DNA of 64,000 nt from assembly GCA_911728455.2 (NCBI GenBank), contig OU452234.1, positions 10,949,531 through 11,013,530 on the forward strand, given 5' to 3'. Shown here piece after piece: positions 45,952-57,729 of the stretch. This DNA comes from Marthasterias glacialis (taxonomy: Eukaryota > Echinodermata > Asteroidea > Forcipulatida > Asteriidae). Under the pieces are notes generated by a model, which saw only the letters and a program-made list of their open reading frames with translations, was not told the DNA's origin and did no database searches. Within the stretch, counting starts at the first letter, position 1. Each line of letters starts with the position of its first letter. Position numbers and translations under genes: made by a program.

Positions 45952-46986
45952 ATGAATTCCAATGCAGTAAACAACGTTAAGAGAGTGACCAAGTTACCCT
46001 GTGACGTTGTCAACGTTCTTGTGACCGGTGGAGCTGGCTATCTTGGGTCAACACTCATACCTATGCTGCTCGATGAGGGATTCGCGGTCACCGTCTTTGA
46101 TATTTTCCGCTGGGGGATTCAGTCTCTTTGTGGGCCGACGGCATCACATCCAAACGTTAGGATAGTCCGCGGTGACATACGTAACATAGATGAGTTGTCG
46201 GCCGCAATGGACGACTGCGATGCAGTTATTCACCTGGCAGCCATTGTTGGGTACCCAGCCTGCGAGAAAGAACCCAACCTAGCTCGGCAGGTCAACGAAG
46301 AAGGGACAGCCAATATAGCCAGGCTACTGCGCCGTGACCAAATGCTGGTTTACGCCTCAACTGGTTCTTGCTACGGCGACGTGGAGGGCGTTTGTACCGA
46401 GGAGACGCCCATCTGTCCGTTGACACTCTACGGCAAGACAAAAGCCAAGGGAGAGAAATACGTTCTGAGGGTTGGCGGCGTTGGGCTTCGTCTAGCAACG
46501 GTCTTCGGCACGGCCCCACGGATGAGGATGGATCTACTCGTCAATGACTTAACGTACCGTGCTGTCCGCCAGAGGCAGTTCGACCTGTACCAGGGAAGCT
46601 ACAGACGTACCTTCATACACGCCCGCGACGCAGCTAGTGCCTTCATCCTAGCTCTCAGGAACTACGACAAGATGAGTGGGAAAGCGTACAATGTCGGCCA
46701 AGAGTCAATGAACATGACCAAGGCAGAACTTGCTCATCTGATCCAGTCTTTAGTGCCAGATTGTGTCATAACACAGTCTGATGTCGGTGAAGACCTTGAT
46801 AAACGTAACTACGAGGTATCCTACCAAAAGATTCGGAAGCTTGGGTTCCACCCGGCGATCTCCGTCAAGGAGGGCGTGCTGGAGTTACTCAAGATTGTTC
46901 CAAACATGACCGCGGCTGAAGTTGAGCAAGCACGGAACATTTGTCCAGCCACAACTAGGCCTTTAACTAATAATAACAAGGAATAG
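45952..46986 (+). CDS. NAD-dependent epimerase/dehydratase family protein (extended SDR), single exon
   Basis: 344 residues. The Rossmann dinucleotide motif TGGAGYLG is at 25-32. An Asp at the end of beta-2 (D50) suggests NAD(H) preference. GD at 74-75 and HLAA at 94-97 follow. The SDR catalytic set is S136/T137 in YASTGSCYG, with Y160 and K164 in YGKTK. The substrate-binding half carries RRTFIHARDAA (218-228) and YNVGQESMN, and the last ~35 residues are likely disordered. Extended SDRs of this kind act on nucleotide-sugars; the substrate cannot be read from sequence. The frame is confirmed by an in-frame TAA at 45946-45948 and an A at -3. Overall the protein resembles bacterial SDR oxidoreductases (from memory, not searched). 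The coding part has no intron. Confidence 0.92.
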   Translation: MNSNAVNNVKRVTKLPCDVVNVLVTGGAGYLGSTLIPMLLDEGFAVTVFDIFRWGIQSLCGPTASHPNVRIVRGDIRNIDELSAAMDDCDAVIHLAAIVGYPACEKEPNLARQVNEEGTANIARLLRRDQMLVYASTGSCYGDVEGVCTEETPICPLTLYGKTKAKGEKYVLRVGGVGLRLATVFGTAPRMRMDLLVNDLTYRAVRQRQFDLYQGSYRRTFIHARDAASAFILALRNYDKMSGKAYNVGQESMNMTKAELAHLIQSLVPDCVITQSDVGEDLDKRNYEVSYQKIRKLGFHPAISVKEGVLELLKIVPNMTAAEVEQARNICPATTRPLTNNNKE

Positions 46987-47048
46987 ATCTATAACGATCA
47001 ACATTATGTCGTGCTCAAGGTATAGGACCAATATCGATAGATCTGGCC

Positions 47049-47076
47049 AAAAAAAAAAAAAAAAAAAAAAAAAAAA
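47049..47076 (+). repeat. A28 tract 63 bp after the SDR stop codon
   Basis: An uninterrupted run of about 28 A follows the stop, with no AATAAA between. It may be a simple-sequence tract, or the tail of a retrotransposed sequence. Confidence 0.8.
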
Positions 47077-47477
47077 TTAAAGGGGGCAAAGGGGTTTTTT
47101 TGCCCGAAATTTTGCACAGATAAAAACACAAGTACTATATTATAAAAAAGTTCGTTTGTTTGTTCTTCTTGCTTTTCCTGAATTTTCCCAGTCTTTTGCC
47201 CCCTCCTAATTTTTTTTTGTGGCAGTTGCCCCTCCCTGCCCCCCGGCTCGTACGCCTATATCTTGCAATCTCGTCGTGTGCCGCACGCGGTATTTTTATG
47301 CAAAAACAAAAACATAGTTACGTAATGCATAACAAAATGAAATAACTGTCTGTAAAGATGCATGGTCAACATTAGGTTACACTGTGTATAATATCAAGTT
47401 TGAACTATAGAGGATTCAGTAACTATATATCAGCGACACATCTCGTCTAATCTTTTTCATAATATATATGATGATTT

Positions 47478-47623
47478 AGAGCTATCCGGTTGGTAGTTAT
47501 TGATGACGTTTTGGAGCCGGAAGTACAGTGTGACGAATGTTCGTGTACAAGTATGTATACCATTCGTTTACATTGCACTTCCGGCTCCAAAACGTCATCA
47601 CTTACCAACAGGATTGCGAGCTG
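47478..47623. mobile_element. 146-bp near-perfect palindrome (MITE)
   Basis: GATGACGTTTTGGAGCCGGA at the left mirrors TCCGGCTCCAAAACGTCATC at the right. The arms extend out to TTGGTAG / CTTACCAA and to TATCC / GGATT. Confidence 0.85.
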
Positions 47624-48114
47624 ATACCCTTCTCTCCCGAACACTACAACAGTATAGTATTTTTTTTATAGTAAGGTGTGCGGTCTGTTTTCATGACAAT
47701 AATATAGCTTTATGAGTTGTGGTGGTTATGAAGGTACCAGTGGTTTAAACTCGACGTTTCGACCAATATCTTCTGGTCGTGTTCATGGACGTTAATGTTA
47801 CCGCATGCAAATTTTACTAGATTGTATCTCCGCCATGCAAAGTGTTATCCTGCTTGGCATACTCTTACATAAGGTCATGTTACACGAGGCATTTTACAGG
47901 CCACCAGTTCGGGGCAATCTCCATGAAGAAAAATCATTCACATTTCAGTTTCTCCTTATTTTCGTGTGGATCGTAAGTAACAGCTAGATGAATGTCTTGT
48001 TTTCCTTGTGCATGCAGTGCAGTTGGTTGCCTCCAAGTTGCCTGAAAAAATTGCCCTGTGTGACATGGCCTCTAGAACTCAAAAACGTCTCGTGAATTAG
48101 CAAGACTGTAAGCT

Positions 48115-48345
48115 TACTGATTATGAAGTTCATACCAGTAGCAATCTTTCATAGAAATATTTCTGTCTGAAATACTGTCGGAGTTGAGATAGACCAATTT
48201 TAATTTCGATTGTATACAATATTAAAATTAAGATCAGTTTGTTTACATGTTGAAAAGTGTGCACGGTTTTACACTATTTTCTCCTGACTCGGTTGATTGA
48301 GCCCCATTTTTTTTATGTTTATTTAATCACACAAGGTAAGAACAC
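48115..48345. repeat. Dispersed repeat, reversed copy of the 16240 family
   Basis: GATTATGAAGTTCATACCAG, TTTCTGTCTGAAATACTGTC and TTTTCTCCTGACTCGG are reverse matches of the 16240 copy. Confidence 0.7.
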
Positions 48346-49309
48346 TGCATATTTTTTTTTAAGGAGTCCTATATTTTACCTTTAGCGTGTAAAGTCAAAC
48401 ACAACGTCAATGTATGGCGAGACTGGAGCGATCTATCAGCAATATTATACAAATATTGACTGCTCCGAGTGCTACAGTTAGTTGGTTACCCGGTCCTCCT
48501 CTCGAGTTGATCCTCGGCGCGTTGTATTTTCCCGACGCGAGGTCGAGGGACATTGGAACGTTCGGGTCGATTTCACAAAGCACTAAGATTCATCTTAAGA
48601 TAAGTTGTCAGTATTACCATAGTATACACATATGGACTGGCATTGAGGGATATAGTGCACATCTATGCAACCCGAGGGCCCGTGAGTGACCAGGAGAGGG
48701 TCCTATTTGAAGTTATGAACGCATCTATATCTCAGACCTAAGCTTAGCATACGATGTCAATGAAACCAGACTAATCAAACAGCCGCCGGGTGTAACCCTC
48801 TGTCCCGCAGAAGCTCCGAAATGGCCACACTTATCATTTAGACACAAATACACTGTTTTTTTTAACTGGATTTTCTTGATTTTTCTGTTATTTTCAACAA
48901 TTATTTAAACTTGTTTGTAGTTTGTTGAATTTTCTTAAAATGTCCTTAATTTCCACTGAGTATAGAGTGCTTAACACATATCGGTGTATGGGTAAAAATT
49001 ACAACTAATATTCGTTATCCAGATGCAAAAATTAACATCTGTTATAATCGTACACAGTGATCTCCAGCTTATTTTTATGACATAAAAAAACGTATTGTGG
49101 AAATGTAATTCCCACACATATCATGTAATTTAACCCTCTGGTCACCAATATTGTGAGTTTTTCAATAAACCATATTACCGGTAATACAAATAATAATACA
49201 ACAGAAATTGTACAGGCTGGTTATCATTTTTGTTTTAGAAAGACCATGACCTAATTGGCGTATATGGGGATTCTTTGGTTAAGGGGGACGGGATGTGGGG
49301 GTTCGGGGG

Positions 49310-49841
49310 CATGGGCGTAAATACATGGGGGGATATATCCCCCAACTTTTTGTCTGGGGAGATGATCCATACGATCCCCCAGATTTTTGGTCCATGAAAA
49401 AAAAAAGTTGTGATTTTCACTGAAAAGGCACCCGATAGCTTATTAAATGAATAAAAGATATCTACAAGTCCCTATCAAGACAACGCCCACAACGTCTGTA
49501 CACGCCCGGGCCCATACACGCCCACCTGTACGTGCAAACAATGGGTTCATTACACGAACGTTACGGAACTTAACTTTACCCACCAAACAACACCGCTGCG
49601 ATAAATTAAGTTTGGTATCGGTTACTTGACAAGGCCTAATGAATGTACGGTGTACTATGCAGAAAAGTAATTATTTGAACAAACTACGTGGAACATTAAC
49701 AACATGGCATCCATAATGCAATCGAACTTCTGCTGTGGATTTACATGATGCCTCCCCCATGCCCCCTTTGCTTGTGATCTCAGCATTATTCCTTTTTTTC
49801 CATTACCACCCTCCACTTTTCACAACAAATTTACGCCCCTG
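49310..49841. mobile_element. hAT-like MITE with intact 8-bp target duplication
   Basis: The left end CATGGGCGTAAAT and right end ATTTACGCCCCTG (inverse CAGGGGCGTAAAT) are flanked by identical octamers TTCGGGGG at 49302-49309 and 49842-49849. An 8-bp duplication plus a CAGNGGCG terminus is typical of the hAT superfamily. Confidence 0.8.
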
Positions 49842-49849
49842 TTCGGGGG

Positions 49850-52199
49850 TAAGCCCCCGAACGCTCATGAGGTTTTTCAATGATTCCAAGGTTTAAAATG
49901 GCCCTCAATGCCGAGCATTAGACGACTTAAATTAGAAATGCAATTTGCCAATCCCCTGTTGGAGTGTATGGACGCAAATTCTAATGGGGGCCGGGTCCAG
50001 TGGACGAAGCCCCCGGACGCGTACATTTAAGTGTTGCCAGTGGTCATACTATATTTAGCGTCAACTCGACGATTTCACGACAACTCAAAATCAAGACAAC
50101 TCCACGACAACTCAATTCAAAAAGTTGAATTTGACTTATGCTATTTTTTGTCATGTTATGTCTGAAAACACACCCAAAACTGACTGGCAACGTTATCTAT
50201 CATGCTTATTTTATGTGGAAAAATAAGTTGTGAAATATTAGGGCCTCACTTTTTTTTCCCGGCGTGGAATTTGCAGCGCAGTGACATTGAACCGCATCAT
50301 TGGACCGTTTTCAGGGCAAAGGGGGACCGTCAAGTTGCCGAAAATAGTCGTTTCATTTTGGAATTCAAACTTTAATTACCTTTTGGACTCCTATACTCAG
50401 TAGGGGCAAATTCTAATGGGGGTCCAGTGGCGAATTCCTCTAAGAATTTTAGTTTTTTCAGGGCTAAAAACAAAAGCCGTCCAGTAGCCGACATAAAAGT
50501 TTTTGATTTTGGACATGATTGTAAACTAAATACCCCTATTGAATTAAGTCTAAGGGGCTGAAATTCTGCACTAGGGCGGTCCGGTGTCATGCTAAAAAGT
50601 GTTTCCAGAGCTGAGGGGCCCGCACGTTGCCGATTCATTAATTCAAAGTTGGATTTCCCACACTTCTCGGCGTGGGTTGGATCGGCGCGGGCGCGTCTTG
50701 CGCTGCCAGGGGTAAGTAACTGGGTGTCACAATATACTACCTGCGACGAGCCTGTAGAACGAACCTGTAGAACGAACCTATTTTGCAAGGTAACCCACCA
50801 CCATAGCATTCATTACTATGAGGAAAGTTATAGGTACCAGACGGTAAAGTTTGAGAACGAGGTTGTCAATCAATAGTGTGTAGATCTGCTCCATGTCCTT
50901 CGTGTTTGGTGGCGTTCATAACATTAACAAACATAATCATGTTTTCTACAGTACCAACAACACAAAGTTCACAAAGTCAGAGTAAGTATTCGGTTGAAGT
51001 GAATGTTTTGCTCATTTGTGTCAGAAACGGACCCCAAGTATGTTTACATTTGCACGAATTTGGAAGAGAACATGTCACGTAACCACTCGGTCAATGTTCA
51101 CACCTCCAGTCACACACGTTAGCTAGTGTTGTACGGTAGTTGTATTTCTATATTTGTATGCTTGTTCGTTGCGTTGTGACTCATCATCATCCAAGACCAA
51201 TTGCAATTTATATTGTATGCACAATTACTTCTATAGTTTAGTTAGTACGACCGTTATTACATCACTGTCCTGTGTCCCTCTTGCACACACAATCAAGTAG
51301 TGTCCACGTTTTAACAAGACACTTTTAGTTCATAATATAAATCACTCAGTGTTGAAATCCTGGAAAGTTGCAGTCTTACAATTTCCATTCCGAAAAATCA
51401 TAAATTCATAAATGACATAATCCATAGAGCAAGGACCTTTTAGTCATAATTCAGCTTATTCAATCATGACGTCATGGTGTACAACTACAAGTTTAAACAA
51501 GCACTAGCAGCGCAGCGGTACCCATTTTCGATAAGTTCATATGAGCGGCAGTCTCTATCAACTTTTGATACAAGACAAGTATGAAATGCAAAATGAAAAA
51601 TGTCTCAAAAATGTAATATTGTCCACACTTACTTAGACCCAGTGCTGGACTGGACAACTGACACTGTAGGGTACTCCTTTTTTCTTCAAATTTGACTTGG
51701 ATGGTCGTACTACTATTACTAACAAGCACCCCACCCAGGGAGATACAGGTGTATCCACTGTGAGTGAGCAAGGCGATTTATGATACCCTATTCCAAAAAG
51801 TTGCCCAAATTACGACAAAGACTCAACAAAATAGCTGAAAAATCGCCACCTGGCTTCTCAAGATATCAGAGATGAAATAACACTTTCCAGCATATAATTG
51901 TACTCATTATAACACCTCTTCCTTTGATTCTATCTGTTGATTGGCCGAACGTGCGTCACGTGGTGTTGTGTATTTTTACTATCACACTGCAGACCGACCA
52001 AAAGAACTATTAAATGGTACTATCCAACGACAACCTCGAACCCGGTGAAACAATCAAATAATACGTGCATTTGAAATACGATATGAGAACGAAGGCAGTG
52101 TGGTACCCCCTCTTTCTTTTTGTCAAGATTTCCTGTCAGATTTTATACAGTTGTTTAACGAATATTACCACAAAATGGATGAAATTGAGGTGTTATAAA
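49850..52199. other. No confirmed gene; one mini-exon-like site
   Basis: A GC-rich stretch (50580-50720) ends in CAGGG|GTAAGTAAC. 50952-50981 is a 30-nt segment between TTTTCTACAG and GTAAGTATT. They may be exons of an unrecognised gene, but no domain can be read. Confidence 0.3.
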
Positions 52200-52366
52200 A
52201 CAAATATTGACTGCTTTATCTCGTGGCGTAGTAAAACTAGTCACTCTCGGTGATCCCCGGAGCCGCCTATCTTCCCTCGGCTCCGCCTCGGGAAGATAGG
52301 CTGCTCCAGGGATCTCCTCGAGTGACTAGTTTTACTACGCCACTCGAAGCAGTCCATATTTGTATA
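52200..52366. repeat. 167-bp palindrome, arms of about 80 bp
   Basis: GTGGCGTAGTAAAACTAGTC mirrors GACTAGTTTTACTACGCCAC, and CCTATCTTCCC mirrors GGGAAGATAGG around CTCGGCTCCGCCT. The outer arms continue with ACAAATATTGACTGCTT / AAGCAGTCCATATTTGT. Confidence 0.9.
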
Positions 52367-53984
52367 CTATCATTTTCTGTCCTCCGAATCGATGGTTTTT
52401 CATTGAATCACTCGTACGACTCACACTCCTACCTTCGATCCTCCCATGGACCCACCTGACGCTCTTTTTTAGGTCTAAGGCTAAGGAAAGGGACATGACC
52501 AAGAGCTACAATTATCCTAGCCCCTTAGATAGTGCCATTACGCTGGACTCCCCCTCCGCTTCTTGGCCATACGCCCACAAGGTCATCACCATTTTGGTCA
52601 GTTTTTGTGTACAGATAATCTCAATGCTCTAAACCTGTTGTTTTGCTCCATTTTTTAAACCTTAGTTCTTAAATTTCTTATTTCTGTTACAGATGCATCA
52701 GCCAATAGACCTGAGTTGTATGAAGTAAGTAAACATTTTTAAGGATACGTTTCTTAAAAAAAACAAAAACATTGTGTTTGCACAGGTCATAACATCTTGT
52801 GCTTCAGTGTGTGGTTTGAATGGAAACTTGTTTTTCTGTTTCCATTGATTTAATTTTCTTTCTGGAAACTTTCAAGAGACCTTTGAAATAATATCCAAGT
52901 CAAAGAAATAGCATTGGAAGAACCCCCAAACCGCAGCTATGCTTACATTTGTGTTTCGATTGCTATATAATTGAAATAAGTAGTAGTAAGTTGTAGGCCG
53001 ACTTCTCAGGTATTTTAAAGATAATTTTGTAATGCAAGTCGCTCATCACAAGGCCCAGAGGCCACTAGAGGTGTGGGCTACAGAAGGGATACAAACCTGC
53101 CCCAATGCGCAGAAACAGGACATGGCGAGATATAAACGTGTCTCTTCACAGCTAGGCCTGTACGGGGTATCCGGGTACCCGAAAGCCAACATCATTACCC
53201 GGTTCCATTACCCCGAAGCTTACGTTGAAAATGTAATAATCATTTCGGACACAAAACAAATTTTTAAAAAATCAAACAAAACGGACCGGGGCAAATTAAA
53301 AACCTTCCTCATGGATCGGAACACTGAAATTATTGTAAATTTCTCACAAACCACGCTGGCAGCTAGGCAACAGCAGCTGATTGGTACGCACAACATCAAC
53401 CATTACAGGTATCGTCATTGTCTGACTCATGCATATGCGTGTGCAAGACATGGCAAGCTCATCCCCCAAGGGTCTTAGAGATTCCACATTCTTTAATAGG
53501 AGCGTGAACGACTAAATGCTGGGAAAGAGCCCGCAACCATGCGTCATTGGGAAATCTTTTTAGCTCTTCAAAATTAGGCGCTATGGGTAGAAAGTGAGAC
53601 ATGTATAATATGGTTTCTCGTGAGCTCCCTCACTTGAACTAATTTGTGAACTCTCACTAGCGTGGATAAGAGGCTGCGTTGATGTTAGAGAAGTTTGGGA
53701 TGGGGGTGTGGTCGTTGATCCGGCCCATCTAATACTACTTATTTGTTTATCGTTTACACATGCACACTACCTCATTTAATCCCGGCCCAAACATGCGTAT
53801 TTGTATATTAGTATAATGATTCTTTTAACGGGTACTCAAAAACTGTAATGCAGTGTGACAATCGGTTACCCGAAACAAAAGATATCTGAAACCGCACAGG
53901 CCTATTCACAGCACAGCTAAGAACAGGGAGGGGTAAATGGAACTGTTGCGAGACAAACACAACAGCCTCTTTCCCTATTTGAGG

Positions 53985-54115
53985 CAATTTGAAGTAAAGT
54001 GTCATGCTCAAGGAACAAGTGTCAATGACCGGGATTCAAATTCCACCCCATGATAACTTGGCCACCTGAAATTGAGTCCGATGCACTTGACAGCTCAGCC
54101 ACGGCACGCTACAGG
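53985..54115 (-). mobile_element. Third copy of the tRNA-derived SINE
   Basis: The minus strand begins TAGCGTGCCGTGGCTGAGCT, with the decayed B box GAATTTGAATCCC and then TTGACACTTGTTCCTTGAGC, as in the copy near 4958. Confidence 0.65.
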
Positions 54116-54682
54116 TTATGCCCAGAGATGGCTCCTGCATAATGAAACTCTTTCAGACCCGGCTGTTTGGAGCCCAATTGAGAATAAGCCCAATATGAAT
54201 GATGTACACACATACTGTACCGAAACTAAACTCCGACAGAACGAAGCGTCTTTTCATTGTTTTCACTAATTAGTGACTGAATCGGTTGCTTGGTGTGTTT
54301 TGTTGTATGCAAATGACTGATGTACTTTTCGTTTATACCTGTGAGAACACACATTGCTTTAAAGAACCTTTCAAGCCGATTATTAAAAAAAAACCTTACA
54401 TGTACATGTACCATGGAGGAAGGAAATTAGATTTGCCTTCAACCGATGCACGTACTTTGAGTGAAGGTTCAAGGGAAGAGAGATTCCTGCATACTCCTTA
54501 TCGTGTCCACACATGCGAGATGTTGTGCTTCAGCCAGAGCTGAATACAGCAGGGATGAGATTCCTCCGTTTTTTTTCCGGATCTCAGGATTTTACAAAAT
54601 AATGTTTTTTACAATTTTTTACAATTTAGTACAATTTTTTTTTTAATGTTTTTTTCTTTAAAAGAAAGAAAAACGTTGATGT

Positions 54683-54800
54683 TCTCAGATTTACATACAC
54701 CTTACACGGTATAAAGATAATGATGGTACAAAACTTTCCTTGCAATATTTATGCCTGAAGTGTTTATCATTTTTAAATAATAAATGAAATAAGATCCAAA
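54683..54800. repeat. Dispersed repeat, partner at 12600-12735
   Basis: Same orientation as its partner; ends with AATAAATGAAATAAGATCC. Confidence 0.75.
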
Positions 54801-55004
54801 ATTAGTTTTCGTCTCAGTGAGACGAAAATTCTGCCTAGAGGAATGTGTATAAAAATGCTGAATGCATTTTTACCGTTTTCTCGCAAATGAAAAAGCGAAA
54901 TGAGCTGACATTTTTCACAGGTTGGTTTTATTACAAAAATCTTGATTTGTGAGAAGAATGGAAGGCATTTACAGTCAGTTTACCAATGTTGAGCTGGGGC
55001 TTTA

Positions 55005-55205
55005 AATGTCATTTACATACATCCAGGTCCTTAACACAGTACTTGTACTGTATTTTGACTACACCAAAGTGCTTGCCCCACCTACATTTAAGCACAGAAT
55101 GCTGCCATTGATACTTGTTATGGCGTGGTCGGTAGCCACCAAACCCTCCACCGGTGTTTCATGGATTTTTTCATTTTCATCCACTCTCATCCCTGACACA
55201 GTCTT
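55005..55205. repeat. Dispersed repeat; reversed partner at 18355-18535
   Basis: AGTGCTTGCCCCACCTACAT, GGTAGCCACCAAACCCTCC and TTTCATGGATTTTTTCATTT mirror the other copy. Confidence 0.75.
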
Positions 55206-55864
55206 TGGCATTTTTGTTTCTGTGAACTGAAACTGATGAACTGTTACCATTCAGGCTTAAATCCACGCCGGTGTTCAACCACGCAAAACCGACACTCATG
55301 AATTTACATCTACTTTGTGCATTGTCTGTGGCATATGCGAATGGTTTTGTATGTTTTTCATGTTGAAACAGTATCATGTCAACATTCAATTAGAGAAAAA
55401 AACTTTTAAAAAAATTCGTTCGGTGAAAATTGGGCCATGAAACTGTTAAACGAAGTCATGCATTTAACATGAAGTCTGACTACCCCCCCTCCCCCCCCAA
55501 AAAGAAAAGAGAAAGGAAAAACAAAGCCCACAGAAATACATAGAGTGCGATAAATGCACATATGGATGTAATTTCACACACAGCCTGTGTGTGTAACTAA
55601 TCCCTGAGCTCATATTCCATATATGGCTGTGTGGCACTAGGCCAAAATACTCATACCTCATTATTTTTTCCCATCCAAGAAAATCTGCATAATTGTTCAA
55701 CCACTTCCCCCCAAAACAGGGACTTGCTTTTAATGTCTTGAACAACTATAGACTTCAGACCTGTCTCCAATTTACCATACATGTATATATTTCTAAGCTC
55801 ATTGAGAAAGTTGCTTTGGTTTAGATAAATGAACATGATGTCAAAACAATCTTGTTTTTGCAAA

Positions 55865-56130
55865 AATCCATGGGAAAGTCAAAGCACGGAAACTACACTT
55901 GTCCGAGTGCAAAACGATGTGCTACACTCACTTGACATTCAAAATGACGTCATTCTTGTTCTGTTTGATTTATCAGCAGCCTTTGACACTATTGACCGCA
56001 ACATCTTATTGCACAGGCTGCATTGTAGGTTTCAAATTACTGGTACTGTGTTTGAGTAGATTAGGTCCTACAGTCTACAAGGGCGAATAGCAGAAAGCCT
56101 TAAGATTACGGATCTACCAGCATGAAAAAA
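55865..56130 (+). pseudogene. Non-LTR retrotransposon reverse transcriptase fragment (CR1/Jockey-like), broken
   Basis: The frame from about 55878 reads STETTLVRVQNDVL, then LVLFDLSAAFDTID, the RT motif-A region with its catalytic-type Asp. The RITGTV-like block and RSY.LQGR-like block that follow are interrupted by TAG at 56057-56059, where the family usually has Trp. About 85 residues survive of a protein that is normally over 800. No endonuclease domain or 3' end is nearby. This is a dead 5'- and 3'-truncated copy. Confidence 0.8.
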
Positions 56131-57531
56131 TGAAAAGTTCAGACAGCTCTTCGAAAAGAGCCAGGGATGAGATTCCTCCATATTTTTTTGATTTCCGGAT
56201 TTTTCAAAATGATTGTGGTGACATTTTTGTACCCCCCCGCCCCCAAAAAGTTTGTTGAAATGTTTTTAATTATTTTTTTTAATGTCATCTACATGTACAT
56301 GCACCCAGGCCCTTGTAAAGCCTTAACACATTAATTGTATTTTGACCATAACCAATGTGGCTGTGCGTGGAAGGATGAACTCTCACCCAGATACTGCACA
56401 CGCCCGCGCGCTTGCGGTCAAATCACAAAGGGTGTCGTCTTTCTCAAACTGTAGACAAAGTTACATTTCTGCAAATGTAAAGTTGCATTACTAGCAACTA
56501 GTGTGTCGTCTTTGTCCCACGTCTTTGTAGTAACTGGGCTGTTCCATTTACTGCTGTGATCATGATGACTCAGCCCATTTTAAGTTATGAAATTGTCATA
56601 GATATAATGTACATACATGTAACCAGGTGACCTGAATGGACCTTTCCCACGCATTCATGCATACATGTGTACAGACCCTGTTGGTTGGCAAACGCCATTG
56701 AAATGTGCACAAAGCAGACGCACAAAGCACGTACGCGTCACGCACCCATCAGTCCCATGCAAAAGGGCGCACTGTTTCCCAAATTTTGCCAACCAAAATG
56801 TAAGTGCGCATGCGCGATGTCCAATTTACATATTTCATGGGAAAGGTCTATTGATATTGCTTCCTCTGCAACCCGGAAGTGCATGTGGAAAACGTGTTTC
56901 CTCAAATTGTACATGTTCATCTGCATAACTCATCAAATAGTGCATACATGTATACATTACATTATCCATGTTTACTGACACTTTCAGTTCATGATACCAC
57001 AGATACTACAAAACCAGGATAGGACACTCTATTCAGAAAACATGAAACCGAAAATTGGGGCGCTCGCTGTCGTTTGGTTGGTAAAACCAAAGATCGTTTG
57101 TGCAATAAGTAGGGCCTACTAAATGGAAAAACTTACGGCCAAACCATCCCACCAACTAAAAAAGGTGAAGGCAGATTGAAAATTTGGTGTTCGCCAATAA
57201 ATTTTGCCAATAATCCTAGCAAAATTGACACATTACGAAGGGCCCCATCACGTGGTAGATAGGTAAAAAAGGCGTTACATCTGCTACCATGCAAACTGGC
57301 ACAAGAGTCCTATCTTGTGTTTCTACAAGAATTTTACAATTCAGAACCCGAATTGGAAACAAATAAAATGTCCTTGAAAATGAAATGTTAAAAAGAGAAC
57401 TATTCAAGTACAGGAGACAAGGGTTGTGATAAAAAAAACCTTTAACTCTGATAAAAAAAACTTTAACAACTTTAATTCTGAAGAAAACAATCACTGCCGT
57501 TAGCCTTTTTGAAGTATGGCGGACACTACAA
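56131..57531. other. No gene recognised
   Basis: Contains a diverged copy of the interior of the TTAA-ended MITE (about 56380-56440, CTCACCCAGATACTGCA). Otherwise unique AT-rich sequence. Confidence 0.45.
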
Positions 57532-57729
57532 GAATAGGAGTGCACTGTTTGATTTTGGTGTGTGCAGGCAAATTTACCAAACCAATCAGTGCCCTAGTGA
57601 TGTGTCCACCCTATCTCAAAATGGTGCCAGGCACATTACAAGCCATTTTCAAAAGGTGGACACATTACCAGGACTATCTCGGGTAAATTTGTCTGTATAC
57701 ACCCAAACCGTCCAGTGCACTCCTATTAA
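57532..57729. mobile_element. 198-bp MITE with AATAGGAGTGCACTG ends
   Basis: AATAGGAGTGCACTGTTTGA, with inner GCAAATTTACC, mirrors GGTAAATTTGTC and CAGTGCACTCCTATT at the right. Confidence 0.8.

Larger units (their letters stand above)
52367..55004. other. No confirmed gene
   Basis: A 32-nt mini-exon-like segment, 52693-52724, lies between TTTCTGTTACAG and GTAAGTAAAC. The 148-codon open frame at 53032-53478 has no recognisable domain and an unremarkable start. Confidence 0.3.

Noticed and set aside
50372..50809. 145-codon minus-strand frame
   Set aside because: No domain; overlaps a GC-rich stretch with splice-like signals on the other strand. Not enough to call a gene.
51493..51771. Minus-strand frame with an Ig-like SGYTC motif
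   Set aside because: The motif is isolated; the second Cys/Trp spacing of an Ig domain and flanking splice sites are not convincing.
53032..53478. 148-codon open frame
   Set aside because: No recognisable domain, biased composition or splice context; a frame of this length is expected by chance in 64 kb.
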